Source of the DNA: an uncultured Eubacteriales bacterium
GTDB taxonomy: Bacteria; Bacillota; Clostridia; Oscillospirales; CAG-272
NCBI GenBank assembly: GCA_900556615.1
Contig: USPP01000101.1
Coordinates: 1-6,221 of the forward strand
Length of the DNA stretch: 6,221 bases
Direction of reading: 5' to 3'
In this document: positions 1 to 6,125 of the stretch, piece after piece
How the letters are laid out: every line of letters starts with the position of its first letter
Numbering within the stretch: the stretch's first letter is position 1
Notes under the pieces: generated by a model
The model's database searches: none
Told to the model about the DNA's origin: nothing
Seen by the model: only the letters and a program-made list of their open reading frames with translations
Made by a program: the position numbers and the translations under genes

Positions 1-667
1 GAGGCGGGGTAAAAATCGGCGTAAGCAGACAGTTCACTCCGTTTTCCGAGGCGCATTTCATATAAGATGAAATGATTTTCCAATGTTCTGGGGAAAATAC
101 CGGTACATGGTAATAGGTCGACAGACAGTCGCAGTGAAACCATTCCGTAAAGATCAGTTCTTGCTCGGGAAGCTCCGCCGCGATGACCGTGAGTAAAAAG
201 GTATTTTCCGATACGGGACGATCTGCTTCTTTAAGCGTTACGGTAACGGTATAGATACCCGCTTTTCGGGGAACGCAGGTAAACCAGAGCGACGAGGTGC
301 GTCCGCGCAAAGGACGGAAATATTTCCCAGAGTCAAGGGGCTCAAGCACATCGGGATAGGTTCCGCTTTTGCTTTCAATATAATAAAGAGTGCCTTTTGA
401 GGTGTCATGAGAATATGTGGGCATATCCGCATATACGCTGACAGCCGCACGGCAGGTAACATCGCAGGGCAGTCCAGTTACCTCTGCTTTGAGATTTCGG
501 GTAGATGCAATTTCCGGATCTTCATCCAGAATAAGAAGCTGAAAATCAAGCTTTTCTCCTATCAGCACCGACTGTCTTTCCAGTACCGGATGCTGTTCCG
601 GTCTGTCGGTTATCAGTGCTTTTTCGAGGGATGAAACGATTCTTGTTGAAAAATTCGGTATATTCAT
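1..667 (-). CDS. DUF4091 / GH123-like glycoside hydrolase, N-terminal part (runs off window)
   Basis: An uninterrupted reading frame of 222 codons starts at the ATG at 667 and leaves the window at base 1, so the C-terminal part, including the expected catalytic residues, is not seen. Residues 1-165 look like the beta-sandwich N-terminal domain of DUF4091 proteins (opening VSSLEKAL, then KSGTYPDVLEPL near residue 100 and the basic segment RPLRGRTSSLWF near 118-129). From about residue 170 the barrel domain begins with the signature LIFTEWFHCDCL (171-182), then FSPEHW and LLTPIFTPP (214-222). These are strongly reminiscent of clostridial DUF4091 proteins, which are related to GH123 beta-N-acetylgalactosaminidases. 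No signal peptide is visible, so it is probably cytoplasmic. It is transcribed away from the secreted-protein operon. Family call is confident; the substrate is inference. The start is supported by GGGAGAA upstream and by the family's usual N-terminus. Confidence 0.85.
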   Translation of the reverse strand, partial: MNIPNFSTRIVSSLEKALITDRPEQHPVLERQSVLIGEKLDFQLLILDEDPEIASTRNLKAEVTGLPCDVTCRAAVSVYADMPTYSHDTSKGTLYYIESKSGTYPDVLEPLDSGKYFRPLRGRTSSLWFTCVPRKAGIYTVTVTLKEADRPVSENTFLLTVIAAELPEQELIFTEWFHCDCLSTYYHVPVFSPEHWKIISSYMKCASENGVNCLLTPIFTPP

Positions 668-674
668 ATTTTTA

Positions 675-681
675 TTCTCCC
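675..681 (-). promoter_or_regulatory. ribosome binding site of the DUF4091 gene
   Basis: On the minus strand GGGAGAA lies 7 bases before the ATG at 667 (9 bases counting from GGGAG). This supports the ATG as start, although the same frame stays open upstream to base 931. Confidence 0.7.
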
Positions 682-1058
682 GTTTTTTGTTCTGTAAATA
701 TCGAGATTTGTTGATCCATACAAATACATAAGAGAAGAAGCCGGTAACTGCTGCCGCTGAGACTGCTCGCAAGTAATCATAATACAGCGCTCTTTCGGCA
801 AGAAAGAGATCGTTCAACAGCGGTCGCGTCCTGCGTGCGCTCACAGGGATCAAAAAAGAGAAAATTACCGTTTTATAGGACGCTTGCCCTGCGGTTCTGA
901 AAAGCGTTACTCTTCCGATGAAAACTCGTATTCAAAAAGGGTAATTTTGTTCTATACTCAAGCCGTTTCTGATTTTTTGAAAAACAATTCGGTAAGACTC
1001 CGTAAATATATATGTTTGCACACAGGATATGAACTCTCCTCATATTATACATCATTAT
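682..1058. other. intergenic region without a convincing gene
   Basis: No reading frame here has both a plausible start with a ribosome binding site and recognisable protein content. The DUF4091 frame remains open on the minus strand from 668 to 931 (88 codons up to a TGA at 932-934) but holds no ATG. A small hairpin, CTCTTTC with loop GGCAA and GAAAGAG, lies at 790-808 without a following T-tract. A larger fold-back at 861-948 is listed separately. No clear sigma-A promoter for the DUF4091 gene was found close to its start. Confidence 0.5.
861..948. repeat. imperfect inverted repeat / fold-back with nested hairpin
   Basis: AAAATTACCGTTTT (861-874) pairs with AAAAGGGTAATTTT (935-948) at 13 of 14 positions across a 60-base interior. 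Inside, ACGCTT (880-885) pairs with AAGCGT (902-907). The arrangement could be a structured leader RNA, a small fold-back element or chance in AT-rich DNA. It is not followed by a terminator-like T-run. Confidence 0.4.
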
Positions 1059-1293
1059 TTAAGGAAGCGCAATAAAAACAATTCAAATCGGTACGGTTTA
1101 TTCCCATAAAATTTGGGGCAATACCGAACGGTTCCGGTGGTGTATAGCTGCGCAGTCCTATTTTTTGTCAAACGATACCAATTGAGGAGGAAGAGGACTT
1201 CCTCTGCTGGCGAAATTTGTGAAGTGTGACGAGAAAGGGACAAGCAGATATGCCGTTAAGGCGCAAGCCATAAATTCGGCGGCGCTTCCTTAA
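1059..1293 (+). repeat. MITE-like dispersed repeat, copy A (235 bp, 12-bp terminal inverted repeats)
   Basis: The element begins with TTAAGGAAGCGC (1059-1070) and ends with its exact reverse complement GCGCTTCCTTAA (1282-1293). Weaker symmetry continues outside (ATCATTAT at 1051-1058 against TGAT at 1294-1297). Its right half, including CGAAATTTGTGAAG at 1211-1224, aligns along its length with the reverse complement of 6123-6221, so at least two copies exist in this window. It encodes nothing recognisable; short frames across it look like non-coding repeat. The size, the terminal inverted repeats and the lack of coding content fit a non-autonomous miniature transposable element or a large intergenic palindromic unit. 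A TTAA or TA target duplication is possible but cannot be separated from the repeat ends here. Confidence 0.65.
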
Positions 1294-1405
1294 TGATAGG
1301 ACAACACGAAAAATAGTGTTTGCTAAAAAAATTGACAGAGAGAAGAATGGAAAAGGATCGTTATGTGAATCGGAGACGGAAATTTTTTATTTTCTGACGT
1401 TTTAT

Positions 1406-1423
1406 AATGCCAATATTGGTATT
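1406..1423. promoter_or_regulatory. operator-like palindrome
   Basis: AATGCCAATATTGGTATT is symmetric except for one mismatched pair around a perfect core CCAATATTGG (1410-1419). It sits 20 bases upstream of the -35 of the predicted operon promoter, a suitable place for a regulator. No regulator gene is in the window, so the binding protein is unknown. Confidence 0.35.
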
Positions 1424-1442
1424 TATCGTGCTTGATAGGTTA

Positions 1443-1471
1443 TTGAATTTATATGACAAAAGTTTTATAAT
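1443..1471 (+). promoter_or_regulatory. sigma-A-type promoter of the three-gene operon
   Basis: TTGAAT (1443-1448) and a perfect TATAAT (1466-1471) are separated by 17 bases. Transcription would start near 1478, giving a leader of roughly 60 bases before the TTG start at 1541. No other -35/-10 pair of this quality was seen between 1294 and 1519. Confidence 0.65.
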
Positions 1472-1528
1472 AATTTTAGATGTAATAGGTGTGTTTCGAC
1501 AAATAATATTTATTATTTTATGAATAAA

Positions 1529-1536
1529 AGAGGTGA
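1529..1536 (+). promoter_or_regulatory. ribosome binding site that selects the TTG start at 1541
   Basis: AGAGGTGA lies with 7 bases between the GAGG core and TTG at 1541. The in-frame ATG at 1520 is preceded only by AT-rich sequence (ATTTATTATTTT) with no such site, and this site would fall inside the reading frame if ATG were used. Confidence 0.75.
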
Positions 1537-1540
1537 TTTT

Positions 1541-4306
1541 TTGAAAATAAAGAAAAAAATGGAACCCTTGCACAAGGCGGCGATTATGATAATACTTCTG
1601 ATTTTGACAAATTCGTTTATGCTTTGCTGCGATGGTGAGAAAAACAGCGATTCGACGTCGGAAAGCGAAAACATTCCGGTTTATATCGGTAGTTTATCCG
1701 ATTATGAGATTGTATGTCCGGAGAATGCCTCCGGAGCGGTAAACAGTGCATGCCTTAAGATCAGAAGCGCTGTGAAGGAAGCGTCCGGAATCCAGCTGAA
1801 TTATAAAGATGATTTCTACAAAGAAGGAAACGACGATTTTTATATTGGGGAAAAAGAAATCCTTGTCGGGGAGACCAATAGAACCGAGAGCACCTCGGCA
1901 TACAAGTCCTTGGGAATTTTTGAGTATATTATCGAGGTTTGCGGTTCCAAGATTGTTATTGCAGCCGGAGGAGATGCGGCGCTTGAAAAGGCTGCGGATA
2001 AATTTATTGAAGATTTTATAGAGAAGGGCAAGCTTATGATACCTCAGAATTACAAATTCGAATATATATCGGAAAAAGACGGTAATGCGGAAAATATTGT
2101 TCCGGTAATGAAATTTACATTTGATGAAGTGAATGAGAGAAAAACATATTCGGCGGACGGCAAATATGAAATGAGACTGATTAACGCTGAAGATGCGGGA
2201 GGCTATATCGGTTCGGCAGCCAGATTTACGCGGGTTAGTAAGGGTGGAGGACAGCTTGAAAATGCCGCTGTTGTGAATCTTCTTGACGGGAAAAGCGAGT
2301 ACAGTGTCGCTATGTGGATTATGCCGTATCAATCCTATCACGGTGCCACGTATTACCGATTGTTTTCCGCGTACGGAGATAGTAGCAGCGAAATCATATC
2401 AATTTCTTACAGCAGCCCCGCTATACAGGTTTCTGTGTGCAGTGAGGATGAAAAGGATAATGTGACTCTTACCTTTCCTTACCAGCTTGAGACGGTAATT
2501 CCTCCGTTCGACGCGGTAAATACCAATGATGGGGTATGGCAGCTTGTTCTGCTTACGGTCGATCTTGAGAATAATTCTGTAAAGCTTTATATAAACGGAG
2601 ATGAAGTCTCTCCTTCAGAAACGGTAAAGATTGACTTCAGCGCCAAGACCGTAACGGGAACCGATTATGCCAAATATACCGACCTTGTGGGTGGAGACGG
2701 GAAAAGTGCTCAGAACAGCTTTAACGGCATTATTGATGAATTTCAGGTGTTTGACCGCGCGCTCGATGCAGAAGAAGCAAAACTTTTTTATTCTTCATAT
2801 GGTAAGGCGGAGTCTCCTTCAATATCGGAGGATCAGGCGTTTATCACGGAAATGCTTGAAAAACTCGGAGGTGGCGCTGCGGCGCTTGCCGGATCGGCAA
2901 ACGCCGTTCTTGACGGGTATGTCGTGAAAGCCGATACCGAGGATTACTCGATAAAAAATGTACTTGTTGACGGAGAGCTTTGTGTTCCGTATTCCTTGGC
3001 GGTCAGAATTTTTGGAGAAGATGTTAAGGCTTCCGAAAAAATTAAGGACGGATACAAATTTTATTCTCTTAAGGAGCTTTGCACCGTGAGCGGAAGAGGC
3101 TATATTGATAAGCTTTCGGAAAACGGTTTGTTTATCGTTCTTACCGAAAAGAGCACGCTCAGGGCAGAGGATGATGAGAAATATTTCAGCAGGCTTGCCG
3201 AATTCTGCACGGTGACGGACTACGAGCCGACAAATAATGTTGAACAGAGCCGAGTTCCGATTACCTATATCGACTCTTCGGAAAAGCTGTTTGCCTACAG
3301 TCCAAGTATAACTAAGATAGGAGATACGCTGTACGCTTCCTGCGATGTGAGCTGCTATTATACTCTTGTCTTCCGCAGTGAGGACGGCGGAGAGACCTGG
3401 ACGCAGATGGGGAAGATCGACGGTCTTTGGTGGGCGACAATATTTGCGCACCGTGAAGAGCTTTACCTTGTCGGAAGATATACCTCCGGAGGATACTACG
3501 GGGCAACCGGCGCGAACTATTTTGCTGTGACAAAGAGTACCGACGGCGGCGCGACATGGACCGAGATCACCGCAGAGCAGGGCGGCGTGTCTTATGAAGG
3601 ATATGCTGTTCACAGGGCGCCTACTCCGGTTACAGAGATTGACGGAACGCTTTACACGGTATTTGAGGTACACTCCGATTCCTCCGGTGCAAGACGCGAG
3701 GTTGTTGCCTATGCAGACGCCGGCAGTGATTTGCTTAATCCCGCAAGCTGGAGCTTTAAAAATTATCTCAGTGACCGAAGATTTCCCAATGAAGGAAATG
3801 CGGTTGAAGGCAAGGACGGAAATCTTTGGGTTGTATCAAGGGTTGCAATCAATCAGGGACTTCTCTCCAAGCTCAGCGAGGACGGAAGCACGCTTGTTCC
3901 CTATACGGGTAGCCTTTCCGGCTCCTATATAGAGCTTCCCGGCGGTCAGAGCAAAATGACCGTAAGATATGACAAAACTACCGGAAAATATCTTGCAATA
4001 GCCAATATTATCTCAGGAGACAAGAACTGTATTTATCAGAGAAATTACAGCGCTTTGATTTCTTCCGATGATCTTATCAATTGGGAAATCTCGGAGCTTC
4101 TTCTCTGTGACAGAACGGTGATGAACTATTATCTTTCTGTATCCACCCATGCTTTCCAATATGTCGATTGGATATTCGACGGAGACGATATTCTTTTCGT
4201 TGTCAGAGAGGCAATGGAGGATGCGGCAAATTTCCATGATTCTAATTATATGACATTCTATCGTATTGACGATTACCGTCAGTACCTGAACGGCTCATAT
4301 AGTTGA
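1541..4306 (+). CDS. sialidase-like (BNR) surface lipoprotein with LamG domain
   Basis: A 921-residue exported protein, numbered from the TTG start. Residues 1-28 form a signal peptide (basic KIKKK, hydrophobic core) ending in Cys29-Cys30, so lipid anchoring is likely although the lipobox (FMLCC) is atypical. About 45-180 resembles the N-terminal domain that precedes GH67-type and DUF4838 enzymes (ILVGETNRTES, then VIAAGGDAAL). About 188-421 is a LamG/concanavalin-like domain ending FNGIIDEFQVFDRALDAEEA. About 433-541 resembles a copper-amine-oxidase-N-type stalk domain. About 547-917 is a sialidase-fold propeller with Asp boxes SEDGGETW (613-620) and STDGGATW (666-673) and a degenerate SSDDLINW (841-848). 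It shares motifs of the 'sialidase family protein' group: HRAPTPV (691), EGNAV (751), FQYVDW (872) and HDSNYMTF (899). A classical RIP motif is absent, so sialidase activity is unproven. First gene of the probable operon; 44 bases separate it from the next. Confidence 0.85.
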   Translation: MKIKKKMEPLHKAAIMIILLILTNSFMLCCDGEKNSDSTSESENIPVYIGSLSDYEIVCPENASGAVNSACLKIRSAVKEASGIQLNYKDDFYKEGNDDFYIGEKEILVGETNRTESTSAYKSLGIFEYIIEVCGSKIVIAAGGDAALEKAADKFIEDFIEKGKLMIPQNYKFEYISEKDGNAENIVPVMKFTFDEVNERKTYSADGKYEMRLINAEDAGGYIGSAARFTRVSKGGGQLENAAVVNLLDGKSEYSVAMWIMPYQSYHGATYYRLFSAYGDSSSEIISISYSSPAIQVSVCSEDEKDNVTLTFPYQLETVIPPFDAVNTNDGVWQLVLLTVDLENNSVKLYINGDEVSPSETVKIDFSAKTVTGTDYAKYTDLVGGDGKSAQNSFNGIIDEFQVFDRALDAEEAKLFYSSYGKAESPSISEDQAFITEMLEKLGGGAAALAGSANAVLDGYVVKADTEDYSIKNVLVDGELCVPYSLAVRIFGEDVKASEKIKDGYKFYSLKELCTVSGRGYIDKLSENGLFIVLTEKSTLRAEDDEKYFSRLAEFCTVTDYEPTNNVEQSRVPITYIDSSEKLFAYSPSITKIGDTLYASCDVSCYYTLVFRSEDGGETWTQMGKIDGLWWATIFAHREELYLVGRYTSGGYYGATGANYFAVTKSTDGGATWTEITAEQGGVSYEGYAVHRAPTPVTEIDGTLYTVFEVHSDSSGARREVVAYADAGSDLLNPASWSFKNYLSDRRFPNEGNAVEGKDGNLWVVSRVAINQGLLSKLSEDGSTLVPYTGSLSGSYIELPGGQSKMTVRYDKTTGKYLAIANIISGDKNCIYQRNYSALISSDDLINWEISELLLCDRTVMNYYLSVSTHAFQYVDWIFDGDDILFVVREAMEDAANFHDSNYMTFYRIDDYRQYLNGSYS

Positions 4307-4321
4307 ATATATAAAAATTAT

Positions 4322-4336
4322 TGTGGTATAACCACA
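4322..4336 (+). other. small hairpin next to a ribosome binding site
   Basis: TGTGGT-ATA-ACCACA forms a 6-bp stem with a 3-base loop in the 44-base gap between the first two operon genes. It ends just before the GAGG (4342-4345) that serves the ATG at 4351. There is no T-tract, so it is not a terminator. It could tune translation or mRNA ends, or be chance. Confidence 0.35.
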
Positions 4337-4350
4337 GGAAAGAGGAAACC

Positions 4351-5109
4351 ATGAAAAAGTTAAAATTTATTACAGCGCTTATCCTTGTTGTTGCCATGAC
4401 AGCGGTTATGGCGGTCAGTTCTTTTGCAGCAAGCTATGATTGGAATATCCTGAATGTTGATTACAGCAGCAGCGCCGATCTTGAAAAGGCGAAAATGCAG
4501 GAGGGGGCTTCCTATTCGGTTAAGGACGGTGTACTCCGTATGAATAAAACGGGCGCCAATCAGGATCACTATTTTGAGTTTGCAGAAATGAAAACTACAG
4601 GCAAGGTAGTGATTTCCACAAAATTCAGAACCAATTCAATGAATATGGCTCTCAGAGTGAATGGGGCAAATAATTCGCTGAAGTTCAATATATGTACAAA
4701 CGGAATTGGTAATCTTTTCATCAAAGGAAGCGCTAATACGGTTGCCGAAAATGTATGGGATGAACAGTGGCATGAACTTCTTGTTGTAATTGATCTGGAT
4801 GCCAAAACAATCGTTTTGACTGTTGATGGAGGCGAGCCGTTTAACGGTACTTTTGAAAATCATTCCCAGTCCGGCAGTGTTGACGGTGTTGCAAGAGTAT
4901 TCTGGCATGTCAACAGCCAAGCCAGCGAGAACGGTTATCTGGACGTAGACTATTTCCGTATCAGCGACGGTAAAGCGGCGTCTTCTTCCGATTCAGGTTC
5001 TTCTGATTCTGGGAATGCGGATACTTCCGATCCTGCAATTTTGTCTGCAGTGGCTCTTGTGATCGGCGGCACGGCAGCAATTGTTGTGGCAAAGAAGCGC
5101 AGAAGATAA
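4351..5109 (+). CDS. secreted LamG-like protein with C-terminal surface anchor
   Basis: A 252-residue protein; the exact family is not recognised beyond the fold. Residues 1-26 are a clear signal peptide (MKKLKF, hydrophobic core, cleavage after SFA). About 28-208 look like one concanavalin/LamG-type beta-sandwich: an exposed-strand segment KVVISTKFRTN, then WDEQWHELLVVIDLDAKTIVLTVDGG, where W136 and W140 start the typical 'W-H-x-x-V-V-I-D' strand, and a final DVDYFRISDG. A Ser/Asp/Gly linker (211-221) follows, then ADTSD (223-227), a hydrophobic helix (about 229-247) and KKRRR, a layout like sortase sorting signals but without LPxTG. The role is probably surface glycan binding; no catalytic residues could be identified. 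Start ATG 4351 is chosen over TTG 4321 because GAGG lies 5 bases upstream and the signal peptide begins there. It is 65 bases from the next gene, with no terminator between them. Confidence 0.8.
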   Translation: MKKLKFITALILVVAMTAVMAVSSFAASYDWNILNVDYSSSADLEKAKMQEGASYSVKDGVLRMNKTGANQDHYFEFAEMKTTGKVVISTKFRTNSMNMALRVNGANNSLKFNICTNGIGNLFIKGSANTVAENVWDEQWHELLVVIDLDAKTIVLTVDGGEPFNGTFENHSQSGSVDGVARVFWHVNSQASENGYLDVDYFRISDGKAASSSDSGSSDSGNADTSDPAILSAVALVIGGTAAIVVAKKRRR

Positions 5110-5174
5110 GCCGGATGCGAATGGATGGCTCTGAATAGGTTGGATTGTAAGTTAACGGAGAAAAGGTAATAAAA

Positions 5175-6029
5175 ATGACAAAATTTATAAAACTTTTGGC
5201 TCTTACTACGCTTATTGCCGTAACCGCAGCACTCTTTGTTTCGGCGGAGGACAAACCTTTTGCTGATTTTATAGAAGCAGAGAACTGTTCCGTAGATGCC
5301 AATAACGCTTGTTCTGTTGTTGATAATACCGGTGCGATCGGTGGGAAAGGCATTACCTGCACTACGGCTGTCGGTAATAATGGAACAGCAAAGAGCACTA
5401 CTGATGGATTTACGCTTAAATTTACCGTTCCAAAGGACGGGATTTATACGGTATGGGGACGGGTTTATACTCCTAACCAGACCGGGAACTCGCTTCATTA
5501 TTCTGTAGACGGCGGAGATTCACAGGTATGGGATATGATCGACGAGGCGGGAGATGATTTAGACTGTTACGGCAATTGGTACTATATGTATCTTACTTTT
5601 CGCCAACCTGTAACATATGATGCGGATTCACCCAATGGCGGTAGTTTTACGCAACAAAAAGGCGTATGGAGACACTCGCCCAATTATCTCACTCTTACTA
5701 AGGGGGAGCATATTATCCACTTCACGGGACGCGAAGCCGGCTGGATTATTGACCAATTTGTAATTACCGAGCTTGAGGTAGAGGAGTATAATCCCAATTA
5801 CTATGAAGGAAACGACTATCTTTTTGAGGGCTGCTCCTTCTGTAGTGCAAATTGGAAGCATTACTATAAAGATATCTATGCTGTAAAAGGAATTACTGCC
5901 GAGTCGTATTTTAATAACACGCTTTATCCGGCATCTTCTGAAACAGCGGACTTTATTGTTATTCCGGCAACAATTCTTGGCTTATCTATCATCTCAAGTG
6001 TTGCTTTAAAACAAAAAAAGCGCAGATAA
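5175..6029 (+). CDS. secreted CBM6-like carbohydrate-binding protein with C-terminal surface anchor
   Basis: A 284-residue protein. Residues 1-24 are a signal peptide (MTKFIKLLAL, cleavage after VSA). About 30-200 match the galactose-binding-like beta-sandwich of CBM6/CBM35-type modules: FIEAENCSV at the start, FTVPKDGIYTVWGRVY, a SVDGG turn, LTLTKGEHIIHFTGREAGW and the closing WIIDQFVITEL (W190, D193), where families of this type place ligand-binding aromatics. Residues 205-255 are an unrecognised Tyr/Asn-rich segment with a CxxC pair (C220, C223). The tail is SSETAD (254-259), a hydrophobic helix (260-278) and KQKKRR, the same plan as the previous gene's product. A GG-rich site (AAAAGG, 5161-5166) lies 8 bases before the ATG. 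Last gene of the probable operon; a strong stem-loop follows 33 bases after the stop. No catalytic domain is present, so binding or adhesion is the likely role. Confidence 0.8.
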   Translation: MTKFIKLLALTTLIAVTAALFVSAEDKPFADFIEAENCSVDANNACSVVDNTGAIGGKGITCTTAVGNNGTAKSTTDGFTLKFTVPKDGIYTVWGRVYTPNQTGNSLHYSVDGGDSQVWDMIDEAGDDLDCYGNWYYMYLTFRQPVTYDADSPNGGSFTQQKGVWRHSPNYLTLTKGEHIIHFTGREAGWIIDQFVITELEVEEYNPNYYEGNDYLFEGCSFCSANWKHYYKDIYAVKGITAESYFNNTLYPASSETADFIVIPATILGLSIISSVALKQKKRR

Positions 6030-6062
6030 AGTCGAATGAACAGAGTATATCTAAATTGCTGA

Positions 6063-6125
6063 AAATCCCCATAAAACAGGACGGGGTAAAATGCTTCTGA
6101 CTGTTTTATGGGGATTTAAATTTTA
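6063..6125 (+). terminator. stem-loop terminator after the operon, possibly bidirectional
   Basis: AAATCCCCATAAAACAG (6063-6079) and CTGTTTTATGGGGATTT (6101-6117) form a perfect 17-bp stem with a 21-base loop. The downstream T-content is modest (ATTTAAATTTT). On the minus strand the stem is followed by a short T-run from GGGGATTTTC, so it may stop transcription from both sides. The loop is longer than in typical terminators. Confidence 0.7.

Noticed and set aside
5..14. CGGGGTAAAA shared by the left edge and the terminator loop (6082-6091)
   Set aside because: The match is only ten bases, with no extended similarity; at the left edge it is part of coding sequence. Considered chance.
790..808. 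Hairpin CTCTTTC-GGCAA-GAAAGAG as a terminator
   Set aside because: Neither strand has a T-tract after it, and no gene ends nearby.
884..1075. Plus-strand frame of 63 codons in the intergenic region
   Set aside because: No ribosome binding site before the start, no recognisable protein features, and it runs into the left end of the repeat element and overlaps the fold-back.
1055..1243. Minus-strand frame of 62 codons
   Set aside because: It lies almost wholly inside the repeat element, and its only shared peptide (SQIS.AEE) recurs in the second repeat copy, so it reflects repeat sequence rather than a gene.
1332..1337. Perfect TTGACA as a -35 for the operon
   Set aside because: No acceptable -10 lies 16-18 bases downstream (the sequence there is GGATCG); the TTGAAT/TATAAT pair at 1443-1471 is much better.
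1403..1408. TATAAT as an alternative -10
   Set aside because: The sequence 17 bases upstream (AAATTT) does not resemble a -35 and there is no extended -10, so it is a weaker candidate than 1466-1471.
2819..3673. Long minus-strand frame of 284 codons
   Set aside because: It lies entirely opposite the sialidase-like gene, whose domains and motifs explain the sequence; the antisense product has no recognisable features.
4950..5498. Minus-strand frame of 182 codons across two operon genes
   Set aside because: It is antisense to two genes with clear signal peptides and anchors; its composition reflects the complement of those codons.
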